From assembly GCA_012861695.1 (NCBI GenBank), contig JAAOOA010000354.1, positions 1 through 64,000 on the forward strand: a stretch of 64,000 nt of DNA, in the 5' to 3' direction. Position numbers and translations under genes: made by a program. The DNA is from Trematomus loennbergii (Eukaryota; Chordata; Actinopteri; Perciformes; Nototheniidae). Positions 23,701 to 31,802 of this stretch are shown here, one piece after another (positions within the stretch are counted from its first letter, which is position 1; every line of letters starts with the position of its first letter). The notes under the pieces were generated by a model that worked only from the letters and a program-made list of their open reading frames with translations, did not search any database and had not been told where the DNA came from.

Positions 23701-26141
23701 GGCTGGACAATATACCGATGATACCGATATGATGATGGGAGACTCGATAAGATATTTAGATAATATCTCACAGCATTACAGTGAAGTGATGTCAATATTA
23801 TTCAACTTAAAGGTGGGGTAGGTAAGTTTGAGAAACCGGCTTGAGATCGCTAGAATTTGAAAATACACAGCCGGAGAAAATCTGCCACTTCCTTCCAGAG
23901 CCCCTCCTCCAACACACACGAACGCGCACATGACCAATGAGGGCACGAGATGTTTGTGCACAGATGGAAGGCTGACAGGCAGGTAGGCCATCCAGTTATT
24001 TTAGCCGGGCCGGCTCAGATGATTGGTCGTGCTTTTTACAGTACTACAGCTTCCACTGATGATATTTTTTTATGGATTTTTTGTCAAAGCACTTCAGATA
24101 TTCATTGCTATCGGGATGTTAAGATTATTCCATGGAATATAACAAAAGTGTATCTCAAGCCGGTTTCTCAAACTTACCTACCCTACCTTTAACAGACTGT
24201 TAGAGCTCTTGTATCGTTGGTTTTTACCCACATAAATGTTAATATTTTTGTAAAACACCAAAAGTCCATCGTACAATATTGAGGTTTTTAAATATGAAAC
24301 ATATTCCTCCCATACCGTTCCCCCTGCACTGCAGCGCAGACGAGGCGTTACAACTAGAAACTAATCAAGCGTCTAAATAATGAATCCTTTAGTGACAAGC
24401 ACTTCATTTCTCCTCTCTGAAAGTCCTCTGGGCTCCAGCTCTAAGAACTGATTCATTATTAGCCGAGATGAGGCGGCTATAATAGGTGGAAGATAATGAG
24501 GAAGACTCTGACGTTCTTCACGGAGGTTAACTGAGGGTGTCTGGTTTTGCCGGTTTAGTCTCAGTACGAGCTAAAACCTGTTTGTATACAAAGAAGCAGC
24601 CGTCACTTGACATATTCAGTGTTAAAAATCACACAACAAAGGTTTAACCTCGCCTCATTTAACCTCTGATTCCTGCAGGTGTTGTATCGTCAACCTCAAT
24701 GAGACGTTTCTAAATCAACAATGTACACAAAGATAATTTTTATAGGGTCATTTGTGCACGGCTAAGATAAGACTGGGAATAATCAGGTGGCTTTAGATGT
24801 TTGGTGATTGCTCAGCGTTTATGATCGGCTACTTGAGCGTTTGGCCAAGATAAGCGATGTAAAGGAAATGACAAACATCCTCATTAAACTGAGAGAACAA
24901 ACATTGCTCTGGGATTCCTTCAGTGTCGATGCTTCAGGAGGTTTTAAGAATCTCTTCTGATATAAAAACAGTGAATAAAGTTTATTTTGAGGTTAAAAAA
25001 TCGGAGTTTTCTTTCCGGCTGCCGCTAACGTTAGCTCAGCTTGTGTCTCTGATCACTTCAGATGTCCTTCACTAAAATCCTTCATGCGGTTCAAATGGAG
25101 TTAAACAGCACCATGAAGTGGCTTGAACCTGGATACAAAGTTAGCTTCTGGCAGCTAACGTATGCTCACAGGGGATTCAACTGCGTCACAGGAGACAGAG
25201 GATTTAAGTTCATTAAGATCTCTGAAACGACACTAAATATTTAACATAGGGCTATGGTTTGTTACACACTTTAAAAGCAGACATTTTACTCGGGCTGCAA
25301 TAATTTGTTATGACTGTTGTTGCTATTTGATTAAGGATGTTGCATGGGACCATTATCATTAAATAATAGAAGAAAATAGCATTTAGATGCGCAGCTCCAC
25401 TGTCCTGGAACAGTCTGCAATTAAAATGGAAACTGAGCAATCTGGTGCCACTAAATGTTTTTAAAGCTCGGTTTGGATGCTCCTCAATCGGAAGCTGTTG
25501 GTACCTGTTCATGTGGATAGTTATGTAAACTGTAATCCCTGTAATGATACTGTATGATGTCCTTTTGATGCTCTGTCTATGTTTTAATGTTTCATGTGGA
25601 ACCTACTTGAGCAGGTCTCCCTTGAAAAAGAGATCAATGATCTCAATGGGATACAACCTGGATAAATAAAGGTTTGAAATGAAATGAATGGAGATATTTA
25701 AAATGATCACAGTGAGTTTTACCAGATAAAATATATTTTATTAAGTGCGTAAAATATGATTTGTAGGCGTGGACATCTCTCTAAAACCACGATCCTTCAT
25801 TCAGAATAACATTTATTTTGCGTGCATCAAATATTGCGCTTCTTGCCAATTCATCTTGGTTAATTATGCACCATAATACCTGCCATGATGAATGATCCTT
25901 TAAGCCCCGATTTGGTGCTACAGGACGTACGGATTAAAGACGTACCTGCTGTGGTTATGAACGTGTTTGGAGGAGAGTAATCTTGTTAAAGCTCAGCGCT
26001 ACTGAAACAGGACTCTTGTTAGATTATCACATTTATCAATGAAGACACACCACACCACACACACACACACACACACCACACACACCCACACACACACACA
26101 CACCACACACCCACACACACACCACACACACACACCACACA

Positions 26142-26192
<51 letters not shown>

Positions 26193-28437
26193 CACCACAC
26201 ACACCACACACACACACACACACACCACACACCACACACCACACACAACACCACCACACACACACACACACACACCACACACACACACCACCACACACAC
26301 ACACACACACCACACACACACACGCTGAGAGAGAGGTTATGTAACGGCTCAGGGTCTTAAATATAGCGCGGCAGACACTCCCTGCGCCCTGCCAGAGGGA
26401 AAGGTTAAACGCACTCCTCTGCAACCAAGAGTCAAAGCAGGAGGAGGAAACACGTGAAGACATGTGTGTACGAGTGTAAAAAAAAACATATCTAAGGTAA
26501 CTACAACAATGTAAAAGCTGGAGAAGTTAACCGCGTCTCGTTAGTGACACTTTAAACGGCTGTATGTAAAGAAACTCTTTAAATGTTGATGCATTTAGGA
26601 ACATAATCATACTTTGTTAGCCCGTTAATTGTGATTAATGAGGCAGATACAAATGCTTTTAATTGGGGGTAAAATGTCGCCTTTGCCCTACTTACTGTCC
26701 TTGCTCTCAACTTGTGTATCACATGCTTTTCAGTCGTAGTTCAGGGACAGAGCATGATATGGGAAACAAAAAACTCCGTAATATAAAAACTCCTGTTAGA
26801 AGATTACAGCTGATAAGAGAGAAAGGGTGAGTGCATCAAAGGGGTTTATCGACATCTCTTATTACAAGACAGATAACAGGGACACCAGGTTTAAAAGAGG
26901 GGACCGTTAGTCGCTGATTTCTTGTTTTAAACGTAAGAAAAAGTTACTAGAAATCCTTCTTAGTGGATGTCAGGAGATGATGAGGGTCATCCAGTGTCAG
27001 TGTGAGAGGTCGCAGGAGTAATACAGTAGATTACTGTCACTGAAGGTCACAGTCAGCATGGAAGGAAATATATTTTATCATTCACTGTTAATGTTTCAGT
27101 AAGAACATCTAAGTAGGGGTGCAACTGTTAATAATTATCCTTAATGATCAATGTGCAGATTAATCATTTGACCTATCAAATAGCTTAAAATAATGAAAAA
27201 AATCCAAGGTGATGCCTTTAAATGTCTCTACTGTCAGGCCAAAGCCCACATGTATTCACTTTAAAACGATAAAAGCAGGACATCTCCATATTTGAGGCTC
27301 ATTTCTTTCAGTAAACTAATGAATGAATGAAAGGTGCAGCCTCTAATACTAAGCTTTCAGGTGGTGTAATCAAGACAAGCCTCACTAACCAAACCCATCA
27401 AACACATTCAAATGACTCCTGGCTTTCAGTCTGCTTGGGTTTTAGACTATAAATGATCACTTTTAAGGCGTGTAGGAACATACATCTGACCCCCTGAGAG
27501 CCTGAATGCAACCTGATATCACCCAGGGTGTCTTTGCTGTCCATTACTCGGTCAAACCTTAAAACTAAAAAGGTGACCTTTCCTGTTTGGTTGCTGAATG
27601 ACTTGCTGGAGCAGAAACACTGTGTCCTTAATGCCCTTTCTAACATGTCAGACTTGCATTGTCTCTGCTGTTTATCACCTGTGTTGCATGCATCGTAATA
27701 TTACCTTACCTGTCATGGTTATTTTATGCATTTAAATCACATTGCATCTTCTTTTGTGAGCATTTTAAAGTGAGTATTAATTATCAGATATCCACATGCT
27801 AAACGTGGAAACATGCTAGCTGATATTGCACAATAAAACTGATGTTTGTTGAATTATTCCACACTAAAACACTTGTTTCAACCTTACTATATAACTGTTA
27901 TATATATATTTTAAGACACAGTAGATTTTTAATGTTAGATATTTGGCAGAAATCCTAACCTGAAGGTCAACAGTGTTTCCTGAATAAACACAAAGTCTGA
28001 GCTGACTTTAGAAGCACTCCCAGTGTCTGTTAATGATTCATGCTTGTTATATTTAAGGTTTACCAGAGAACAGAGAAAGTTAACTGGACACAGAAACACA
28101 GAAACTCAGAAACACGTTCAGGCAGGACCACCAGGCCAGCTAATGCTAACCGTGGCTAACAAGACACAACTTCATAAACTCACATTATATCGTAATACCA
28201 TCCCTATATAAAAACAGCAAGGAATTAAGACTACTATTAGGTTGATTTGGAAAGTATTGACCACACCCTGCGTTAACAGGATTTCACAATGTGGTTGACA
28301 GTGCTAAGCTAACTAGCCTAAGCTAACTAGCGTCGTTAGCTCAACAACTTTGACATCTAAATCTCAGCCGTTTGGATTCTACTCACCTTTGAGTTGAGGA
28401 GTTTAGGCGCTAACCTGCTGACAGTGAGGAAGGACAT
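8585..28437 (-). CDS. cs: Citrate synthase, mitochondrial (complete gene, 11 coding exons)
   Basis: Catalyses condensation of acetyl-CoA and oxaloacetate to citrate, the first step of the TCA cycle, in the mitochondrial matrix. Eleven exons with GT-AG junctions join in phase to about 466 codons, the length of the human enzyme. The start [17 protein letters not shown] plus [14 protein letters not shown] gives an Arg/Ala/Ser-rich targeting peptide; the ATG has A at -3. The catalytic residues are visible: His in VHNFSNML (exon 7), His in GPLHGLANQ (exon 8) and Asp in NVDAHSG (exon 10). The order matches vertebrate CS throughout. Three short deletions in G/C homopolymers (two in exon 7, one in exon 11) alter conserved text; a retained essential gene would not tolerate them, so I suspect base errors. 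Introns carry several minisatellites. Confidence 0.97.
8755..9175 (-). other. Part of cs intron 10, no feature beyond a G homopolymer
   Basis: Holds a G run at about 8767-8778 close to the exon 11 acceptor. Otherwise nothing recognised. Confidence 0.4.
9176..9870 (-). repeat. About 0.7-kb dispersed element, inverse copy of 35926-36617
   Basis: The reverse complement of this stretch follows 35926-36617 almost end to end, from 'tactacgaagctggttcaac' through 'ggataaagtgtttaagtc' to 'ggcagatatttaa'. It sits in cs intron 10. No coding frame; probably a non-autonomous transposon whose termini I cannot fix. Confidence 0.75.
9921..10072. repeat. 22-bp minisatellite, seven units, beside cs exon 10
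   Basis: Seven nearly perfect units starting gaacgccttgaaacctgaat. Immediately to the left is 'gtagctatgatcacatgacaat', the body of the LINE-type tail at about 30290, which ends 'atgacaataaaagccttgaa'. The array is therefore an expansion of that tail. It ends 17 bases from the exon 10 donor. Confidence 0.9.
10089..10298 (-). CDS. cs: cs exon 10
   Basis: Seventy codons from [17 protein letters not shown] to [11 protein letters not shown], containing the catalytic Asp in NVDAHSG. Flanked by 'ctctctctgcag' and 'CTGCAG|gtgaga'. Fully open and highly conserved. Confidence 0.97.
10299..11141 (-). other. cs intron 9, no feature recognised
   Basis: Unique-looking sequence of mixed composition. I see no repeat termini, array or alternative exon. 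Confidence 0.4.
11142..11243 (-). CDS. cs: cs exon 9
   Basis: Thirty-four codons, [20 protein letters not shown] to NTLKSGR, flanked by 'tgtgtgtgcag' and 'CGG|gtaaag'. Phase 0 at both ends. Confidence 0.97.
11300..11609. mobile_element. hAT-type MITE with 8-bp TSD ctaaataa
   Basis: Termini tTAGGGATGGGAA and TTCCCATCCCTa are inverted. ctaaataa occurs at 11292-11299 and 11610-11617. The interior has 'gggtcgaata' and a T-rich core, as in the longer relative at 17819-18595. No transposase. Confidence 0.85.
11618..12152 (-). other. cs intron 8; retroposon-like tail at 12036-12090
   Basis: Mostly unremarkable. 'gtaaagcgccttgtgttgaa' followed by 'ggtgctgtatgaataca' near 12037-12078 resembles the common 3' tail of fish SINE/LINE repeats (GTAAAGCGCTTTGAG type). 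Family not assigned. Confidence 0.4.
12153..12282 (-). CDS. cs: cs exon 8
   Basis: Begins with T completing the AG|T serine codon, then [19 protein letters not shown] to GPLHGLANQ with the second catalytic His. Flanked by 'cttctctcag' and 'CAG|gtctgt'. Together with exon 7 it keeps an integral reading frame. Confidence 0.97.
12336..12798 (-). repeat. 28-bp minisatellite in cs intron 7 (proximal array)
   Basis: About 15 units built on 'acctgtgtgtgttacatgta' plus 'gtgtgtgt', with a few ttaaatg variants and some shortened units. It shares the acctgtgt..tagtgtgtgt frame with the 27-bp array next to it, so one array probably gave rise to the other. On the gene strand each unit still holds ACAG|GTACAC, a donor-like site. 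Confidence 0.9.
12799..13722 (-). repeat. 27-bp VNTR copying the exon 7 / intron 7 splice junction
   Basis: Thirty-two units including the genuine junction at 13700-13722. On the gene strand each unit reads CTCACCATACACAG|GTACAC followed by acacacta: the last coding bases of exon 7 (LTIH) and its 5' splice site. Most units are 27 bases (nine codons, LTIHRYTHY) and have no stop. A few are 25-29 bases or carry extra tgtgtag. One unit (near 13570) has ttgtgtag in place of gtgaggtag. Confidence 0.95.
13705..13898 (-). CDS. cs: cs exon 7, carries two compensating deletions
   Basis: Opens [15 protein letters not shown] and ends [12 protein letters not shown] plus AG. In between, conserved text ([16 protein letters not shown] in vertebrates) is replaced by [16 protein letters not shown]. 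Two G's are missing after GAG (about 13817) and one C after TCC (about 13781), both in runs of three. The net loss of 3 bases restores frame, and the catalytic His of HNF is kept. The donor is CACAG|gtacac. Confidence 0.93.
13899..14121 (-). other. cs intron 6
   Basis: Short ordinary intron with good splice sites and no repeat. Confidence 0.6.
14122..14310 (-). CDS. cs: cs exon 6
   Basis: Sixty-three codons, [19 protein letters not shown] to VHKSKYWE, flanked by 'tctctcag' and 'GAG|gtgagt'. Matches the central CS helices without gaps. Confidence 0.97.
14386..14760 (+). repeat. LINE-type 3' tail, with a partial second tail
   Basis: 'gcactatttctattctattt', 'gttattgtgttgctctgttg' and 'gacaatgaaagccttgaatt' match the tail at 30160-30328. 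A shorter repeat of the same end follows at 14660-14760. No coding sequence. Orientation is opposite to cs. Confidence 0.65.
14881..16087 (-). repeat. 14-bp minisatellite, about 86 units, in cs intron 5
   Basis: The unit is gagcatatgatact with two variable spots (gAg/gGg and cATATg/cATGTg/cATACg). Variants are clustered: ATGTG units fill 14896-15118, ATACG units about 15130-15240, ATATG units about 15240-16045, and both minor forms return at the far end. 14 is not a multiple of 3 and no unit holds a stop on the - strand, so all three - frames stay open for about 400 codons. This is not evidence of protein. Confidence 0.95.
16088..16330 (+). repeat. Diverged piece of the ACTTNTACT-type teleost repeat
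   Basis: 'cttaagtatttccattcaat' followed by 'gctacttaatacttttactc' resembles the 5' part of the element at 28830-28980. Short and diverged. Confidence 0.45.
16331..17466 (-). other. cs intron 5, no feature recognised
   Basis: AT-rich intronic sequence without a tandem array, terminal repeat or exon-like frame that I can support. Confidence 0.4.
17467..17818 (+). repeat. Compound ATCT/ATCC tetranucleotide microsatellite
   Basis: About 350 bases of tatc, catc and tatg steps with a loose higher-order pattern (catatatccatctatctgt). Open frames through it are low-complexity artefacts. It continues beyond the next element at 18597-18655. Confidence 0.93.
17819..18595 (+). mobile_element. hAT element with transposase C-terminal remnant, inserted in a microsatellite
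   Basis: Termini TAGGGATGGGAAC and TTCCCATCCCTA match the MITE at 11300. Flanks ctatttat (17811-17818) and ctatctat (18596-18603) form a 7/8 TSD made of the microsatellite itself. At about 18140-18250 the + strand encodes [16 protein letters not shown] and RTRLSPE, then MLIFLKKNE, the hAT dimerisation signature of ZBED-type transposases, with the frame broken at 'gagtagacatg'. Most of the transposase is gone. It sits in cs intron 5. Confidence 0.85.
18596..18655 (+). repeat. Right part of the split tetranucleotide microsatellite
   Basis: ctat/ccat steps identical in kind to 17467-17818, separated from it only by the hAT insertion. Confidence 0.85.
18841..18972 (-). CDS. cs: cs exon 5
   Basis: Forty-four codons, [18 protein letters not shown] to GQVPTEEQ, flanked by 'gaaacgcag' and 'CAG|gtgaga'. 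Conserved along its length. A 23-bp direct duplication (gacgaagtggagatacgatc twice) lies just beyond it in the intron at about 18725-18770. Confidence 0.97.
19130..19261 (+). mobile_element. LINE reverse-transcriptase fragment (L2/CR1-like)
   Basis: Conceptual + strand pieces [13 protein letters not shown] and [10 protein letters not shown] are the familiar DYCN..L and LHWLP blocks found in L2/CR1-like LINE ORF2. The frame is broken. The fragment ends where the next element begins; a downstream block of the same type appears at 20764. Confidence 0.65.
19262..20357 (+). mobile_element. Common teleost non-coding repeat with an expanded internal VNTR
   Basis: 'cagatgtggatgaatgatgt', 'ttagttccacctggagtaaa' and 'cagtatacaaa' match copies at 28990-29700 (same strand) and 51170-51740 (inverted). 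The right two thirds (about 19612-20357) is a 33-bp VNTR of 'ctgagtacttctactttta' plus ctcaagtacaagat, about 22 units, with aagat, aagac and gcgat variants. 33 is a multiple of 3, so open frames are artefacts. Confidence 0.85.
20358..20763 (-). other. cs intron 4, no feature recognised
   Basis: Contains two 'gctaacgttagc' type motifs near 20410 and 'ttctaaccagcg' repeated inversely near 20510-20545. Nothing more. Confidence 0.35.
20764..21010 (+). mobile_element. LINE ORF2 C-terminal fragment (L2-like)
   Basis: Reads [19 protein letters not shown] and TSRSL on the + strand, the block that follows LHWLP in L2-like LINEs. It may belong with 19130-19261, split by later insertions. Decayed; no complete frame. 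Confidence 0.6.
21082..21147 (-). CDS. cs: cs exon 4
   Basis: Twenty-two codons, [20 protein letters not shown] to DE, between 'gtgtccccag' and 'GAG|gtcagt'. Confidence 0.96.
21176..21345. repeat. 19-bp minisatellite ggagacattaggacacggt
   Basis: About nine units with small deletions, 29 bases upstream (gene sense) of cs exon 4. Variants: acatgg, acacgg, acacggagg. Confidence 0.9.
21346..21640. repeat. AT-rich low-complexity block
   Basis: (AT)n at about 21376-21402 followed by A/T homopolymers. No gene. Confidence 0.8.
21921..22230 (+). repeat. Local duplicate unit, left copy
   Basis: Shares 'ggctgccgctaacgttagct' plus 'cagcttgtgtctctg', 'cagctaacgtaygctcacag' and flanking text with 24922-25235 in direct orientation about 3 kb away. 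This copy is in cs intron 3's counterpart region upstream of exon 4 and downstream of exon 3 (gene sense). Confidence 0.75.
22299..22406 (-). CDS. cs: cs exon 3
   Basis: Thirty-six codons, [20 protein letters not shown] to GQINVDM. Flanked by a T-rich acceptor ending 'ttttttgcag' and by 'ATG|gtgagt'. Confidence 0.97.
22407..22918 (-). other. cs intron 2, no feature recognised
   Basis: A small AT repeat (tatatatata) at about 22767-22800. Nothing else. Confidence 0.4.
22919..22966 (-). CDS. cs: cs exon 2 (end of targeting peptide)
   Basis: Sixteen codons, [16 protein letters not shown], between 'tgttttcccag' and 'ACA|gtaagt'. The RNASAS text matches the vertebrate CS presequence end (RHASAS in human). 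Confidence 0.93.
23811..24188. mobile_element. TTAA-flanked MITE with long inverted repeats
   Basis: Starts AGGTGGGGTAGGTAAGTTTG and ends CAAACTTACCTACCCTACCT; inverted repeats extend about 38 bases each (gagaaaccggcttgagat and its complement). TTAA flanks both ends (23807-23810, 24189-24192), the target of piggyBac and Kolobok transposases. Non-coding. It lies in cs intron 1. Confidence 0.88.
24189..24921 (-). other. cs intron 1 sequence, nothing recognised
   Basis: No array, repeat terminus or exon-like frame that I can support. Confidence 0.4.
24922..25235 (+). repeat. Local duplicate unit, right copy (cs intron 1)
   Basis: Direct-orientation partner of 21921-22230. It shares the 'ggctgccgctaacgttagct' block and the end 'caggagacagaggattwa'. 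About 70-80 percent alike by eye. Confidence 0.75.
25335..25680 (+). mobile_element. Non-LTR retrotransposon 3' end
   Basis: 'gagcaggtctcccttgaaaa' plus agagatcaatgatctcaatg and a terminal 'ggataaataaaggtttgaaa' form the classic fish LINE 3' end. Upstream, decayed text around 25390-25470 reads like the ORF2 end ([15 protein letters not shown]). 5'-truncated, as expected for LINEs. Confidence 0.75.
26040..26325. repeat. Compound (CA)n microsatellite with CCA interruptions
   Basis: About 285 bases of (CA)n broken by 'ccacac' and 'cccacac'. Open frames on both strands are low complexity. In cs intron 1. Confidence 0.95.
26326..28386 (-). other. cs intron 1 proximal part; possible LINE remnant at 27410-27650
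   Basis: Mostly unique AT-rich sequence. 'cttaaaactaaaaaggtgac' near 27560 recurs at about 20905-20925 inside the LINE fragment there, so a decayed LINE piece is likely. No other feature. Confidence 0.4.
28387..28437 (-). CDS. cs: cs exon 1 (start codon and presequence)
   Basis: Seventeen codons, [17 protein letters not shown], then 'AAG|gtgagt'. The ATG (28435-28437) is in context 'cacc ATG t'. The basic, Ser/Leu-rich start fits a mitochondrial presequence. I saw no upstream in-frame ATG that would suit better. Confidence 0.93.
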
Positions 28438-28580
28438 GGTGTCTGTGAACAGGTGTGGTATTTCCACGTATCTTGAGTAACTAAATGAAGCCGCTGCCGG
28501 TGCGGAGCTTGTTGAAGGTGCCCCCCAGAAACAGAAGGTTGAAGAAGAGGGATTCTAGCCCGCAGGAAGCAGCGACGTTG

Positions 28581-28656
28581 ATTGGTCGACGGGCGTTACG
28601 CACAGCCGCTTAGAGGATTCGATTGGTTGGAGGGATGCTGGGTTAGCGCTGATTGG
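28581..28656 (-). promoter_or_regulatory. Three CCAAT boxes upstream of cs
   Basis: CCAAT on the - strand at 28581-28585, 28622-28626 and 28652-28656, spaced 30-41 bases, about 145-220 bases upstream of the cs ATG, without a clear TATA box. Clustered CCAAT boxes are typical NF-Y sites of housekeeping promoters. Function is inferred. Confidence 0.5.
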
Positions 28657-28799
28657 ACGGACGATCTGTCTTGTGTCTGTGACGACAGCTGGAGATCAGG
28701 GTCTGTTCAAGAGCAAGCTTAAAATACCTGGTTGTAGCTCCTTTTTTGTCAAAATCCAAAATTGTACTATTTAAAACTTTGCCATTTGTGACCCCACGC

Positions 28800-29700
28800 A
28801 CTGATGCCCACAATTACCAGAAGTGTAAAGTAAGTACATTTACTCAAGTACTGTACTTAAGTACAATGTTGAGGTACTTGTACTTTACCTGAGTATTTCC
28901 ATGTTATGCTACTTTGTACTTCTACTCCACTACAGTTCAGAGGTAAATTGTGTACTTCTACTCCACTACATGTATTTAATACCTTTAGTTACTTTAGTTA
29001 CAGATGTGGATGAATGATGTGAAATATAATCAAGTGTTAAATCAGACTTTAGTTCCACCTGGAGTAAATTCACAAGCTACCCTGCAGTATACAAAGTCAT
29101 TCAAACTAGCTGCACCTTTACCAGCTTTGAGAACACTTTCATGATCAATCATTATTAAACATATCAGATATATTATTCTGAAATGGACCAATATGCACAA
29201 CGACTACTTTTACTGTCGCTACTTTCACTATATTTTGATGATAATACTTTTTTACTTTTACTTGAGGAACATTTTGAATGCAGGACTTTTACTGTAACAG
29301 AGTATTCCTACACTCTGGTACTTCTACTTTTACTCAAGTACAAGACCTGAGTACTTCTACTTTTACTCAAGTACACAATCTGAGTACTTCTACTTTTACT
29401 CAAGTACAAGATCTGAGTACTTCTACTTTACTCAAGTACAAGATCTGAGTACTTCTACTTTTACTCAAGTACAAGATCTGAGTACTTCTACTTTTACTCA
29501 AGAACAAGATCTGAGTACTTCTACTTTTACTCAAGTACAAGATCTGAGTACTTCTACTTTTATCAAGTACAAGATCTGAGTACTTCTACTTTTATTCAAG
29601 TACTAGATCTGAGTACTTCTACTTTTACTCAAGTACAAGATCTGAGTACTTCTACTTTTACTTGAGTAACATTTTGAATGCAGGACTTTTACTTGTGTGA
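28800..29700 (+). mobile_element. Common teleost non-coding repeat, full 5' part, with VNTR
   Basis: Starts near 'gtgtaaagtaagtacattta' (short inverted ACTCAAGTACTGTACTTAAG palindrome inside) and follows the same body as 19262 and 51170 (inverted). At about 29325-29690 it holds 10-11 units of the 33-bp ctgagtacttctactttta array. One unit lacks a C ('ttttatcaag'). Confidence 0.85.
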
Positions 29701-30149
29701 GTTCTGCAAAACAGATTTCAGGAAAACATGAACCCAATTGATCAGATGTCATACTCCTGGAGTTTCTTTAAGGATCTGTTTGTGATCAAAGACAGAAATA
29801 TTAAAAACCTGTGCATAAAATAATATATAATGAAAAAGCTAAATATTGCATTCATTTCTTCAAACACCTTTAGCAGTTTTTACAAAACTCATACCTTCTT
29901 AAAACATGTTTTGCTAATTCATAAAGTGGAAACATAGACCCTAAGTCAGTACAACTCAAATAAACATGAGACATTTATAAATAGTCTTTACTTTTGAAGA
30001 AGAGTAGTATTATTTCACGGAGCCTTTTTACATTGATTATTTTGTGCAAGACTCATAAACATATAATCTAAATCTGTAAAGAAAGCAGATTTTTATTGTT
30101 GGGTTTCAGGTAAGATTTGCACAGCTGGGTTTGGGATGTTCTGATTCTG
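29701..30149. other. No feature recognised
   Basis: AT-rich intergenic sequence, no array or frame. Confidence 0.4.
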
Positions 30150-30330
30150 CAGACCCTCTCTCCTCGCACTATTTCTATCCTATTTTATTGTATTTACTTG
30201 CACTATTTTAACTATTTTATCTGTGTTATTGTGTTGCTCTGTTGGAGGAGCCTGTGACCTCAGATTCTCATTGATATCTCTAAACTGTAGCTATGTTCAA
30301 ATGACAATAAAAGCCTTGAACCTTGAATCT
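30150..30330 (+). mobile_element. LINE-type 3' tail
   Basis: Cleanest copy of the tail family: 'cactatttctatcctatttt', 'ctctgttggaggagcctgtg', 'caaatgacaataaaagcctt' then gaaccttgaatc. Copies at 14386 and 9880 (expanded) share it. Confidence 0.7.
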
Positions 30331-30574
30331 CACCCCATGGCATTTCCCCTTGCACTGTGCCCCCTCTTGCGGCGAAAATGGGTATTACACGTGGAGCTTA
30401 TTTTAATACTTAATTCATAATAAAACAAAGTAGACTTGATAGCAAAATGCTAACTGGAAGAGCAGCAGGGCACTATAGCAATGCTAACAGCTACATTATC
30501 ACTGGGCAATTAAACACAAGTGGTTTAATATAAAGTCAAAACAGTATTCCTGATATCAATCAAAACACTAGTGG

Positions 30575-31724
30575 AGTATAAATACCACAAAAACAAAAGT
30601 ACACTTACCTCATAATGTACTCAGGTATTTGAGTAAAATACTGAGTGACATTCCGCCACTGATACGTCATCACGTTGATCCAGCCTGAGCACGGGGCAGC
30701 TGACAGGAGGATGGGGTGCAGAGATATCTGATAATAAGACAAATAAACAAGAACACGAGAGGCTGGTTTGCTCGTTCTTTTAATCCGTTTTCATGGCTCT
30801 AACAGCGGACTCCCTCTGCCGCTCTGCCTGCTGATGGCACTCTCAGTCTTAACTCCCATGCACACCCAACACTTCAGAGACATGTTCTGTATATATCTGG
30901 ACCTTATATATACAGTCTATGATCTGGACCTGTGATATATTGATGAAAAACAGTATAATAGGGGACCTTTCAGTGAGGTTTTGAATGCAGGATGTTTACT
31001 GGGTGATTTTCACACTGTGGTATTAATATGTTTATTTAAATAACTTTGTTGAGCTTGTTTTTAGCTCTATTTCCATCTCACTGAACATAGTCCCTGTGTG
31101 TGAACTGGTTCAGCGATAAGGCTGGTTATGAATCATGAGGAGGGGCTGCAGACAGGAAGGGAAGTTGAAAGATGCCAGATTTTACAGCTTGACGGAGCAG
31201 GAGGAGAACAGGGTGAGTGTTAACACCAGGATCTGCTTTCTAACACATTATTTACTCTGTTTTACTGGATGTCAGAACATCAGCGTCCTAGAGTCCAAAG
31301 AGACTTCTACAAGTGGTGTAAACTGGTTTTATTTCCTGTTTTCTGATTCATCAAAAGAACATAACATGCGACAGCCCAGCGCAGTCAAAATGGGGAGCGG
31401 CCTGTCTGAAGTCTGACTGATTTGATGTATTTGAACCAAGTGTTAAACTTTCCTGTCGGCTCCCAGACCGTAGTGGAGAAACAGGGGTGACTCTCTGCAG
31501 TCTTCCAGGGCCGAAGCAACAAACTTCGGGTTCAATAACCCACTTTTCAATAAGGCAGACAGGCGAGCTCTTCTTTGGGAGGCCGTTGCATTTATTAAGG
31601 TCTTTGTTACAGGTCTAACTTTGAAGACACTCGACAGACCTTTGCTGCTGCTTTCACTTCAAACACATACACCGCTCGTTCACTCTCGCTCGCTCTACCA
31701 TGCGCACACACACATGCACGCGCC

Positions 31725-31732
<8 letters not shown>
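30575..31732 (+). repeat. Segmental duplication, copy A (NLR 5' region)
   Basis: Matches 58965-59050 plus 60554-61636 in order and orientation, including 'aataccacaaaaacaaaagt', 'gatacgtcatcacgttgatc', 'ggaagggaagttgaaag', the exon-like segment at 31128 and 'cttccagggccgaagcaaca'. Copy B is interrupted by a fold-back element. Confidence 0.9.
31128..31212 (+). CDS. Possible first exon of the NLR gene
   Basis: ATG followed by an open frame, [14 protein letters not shown] to LDGAGGEQ, and a donor G|gtgagt at 31213. The same start and donor are kept in copy B (60996-61116), where 36 extra bases do not break the frame. The phase (1) does not join directly to the next NLR exon at 33797, so it may be 5'UTR or an intermediate exon may be missed. 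Confidence 0.35.

Positions 31733-31802
<70 letters not shown>

Noticed and set aside
26036..26344. Cys/Val- or His/Thr-rich frames
   Set aside because: Pure (CA)n/(GT)n microsatellite translation.
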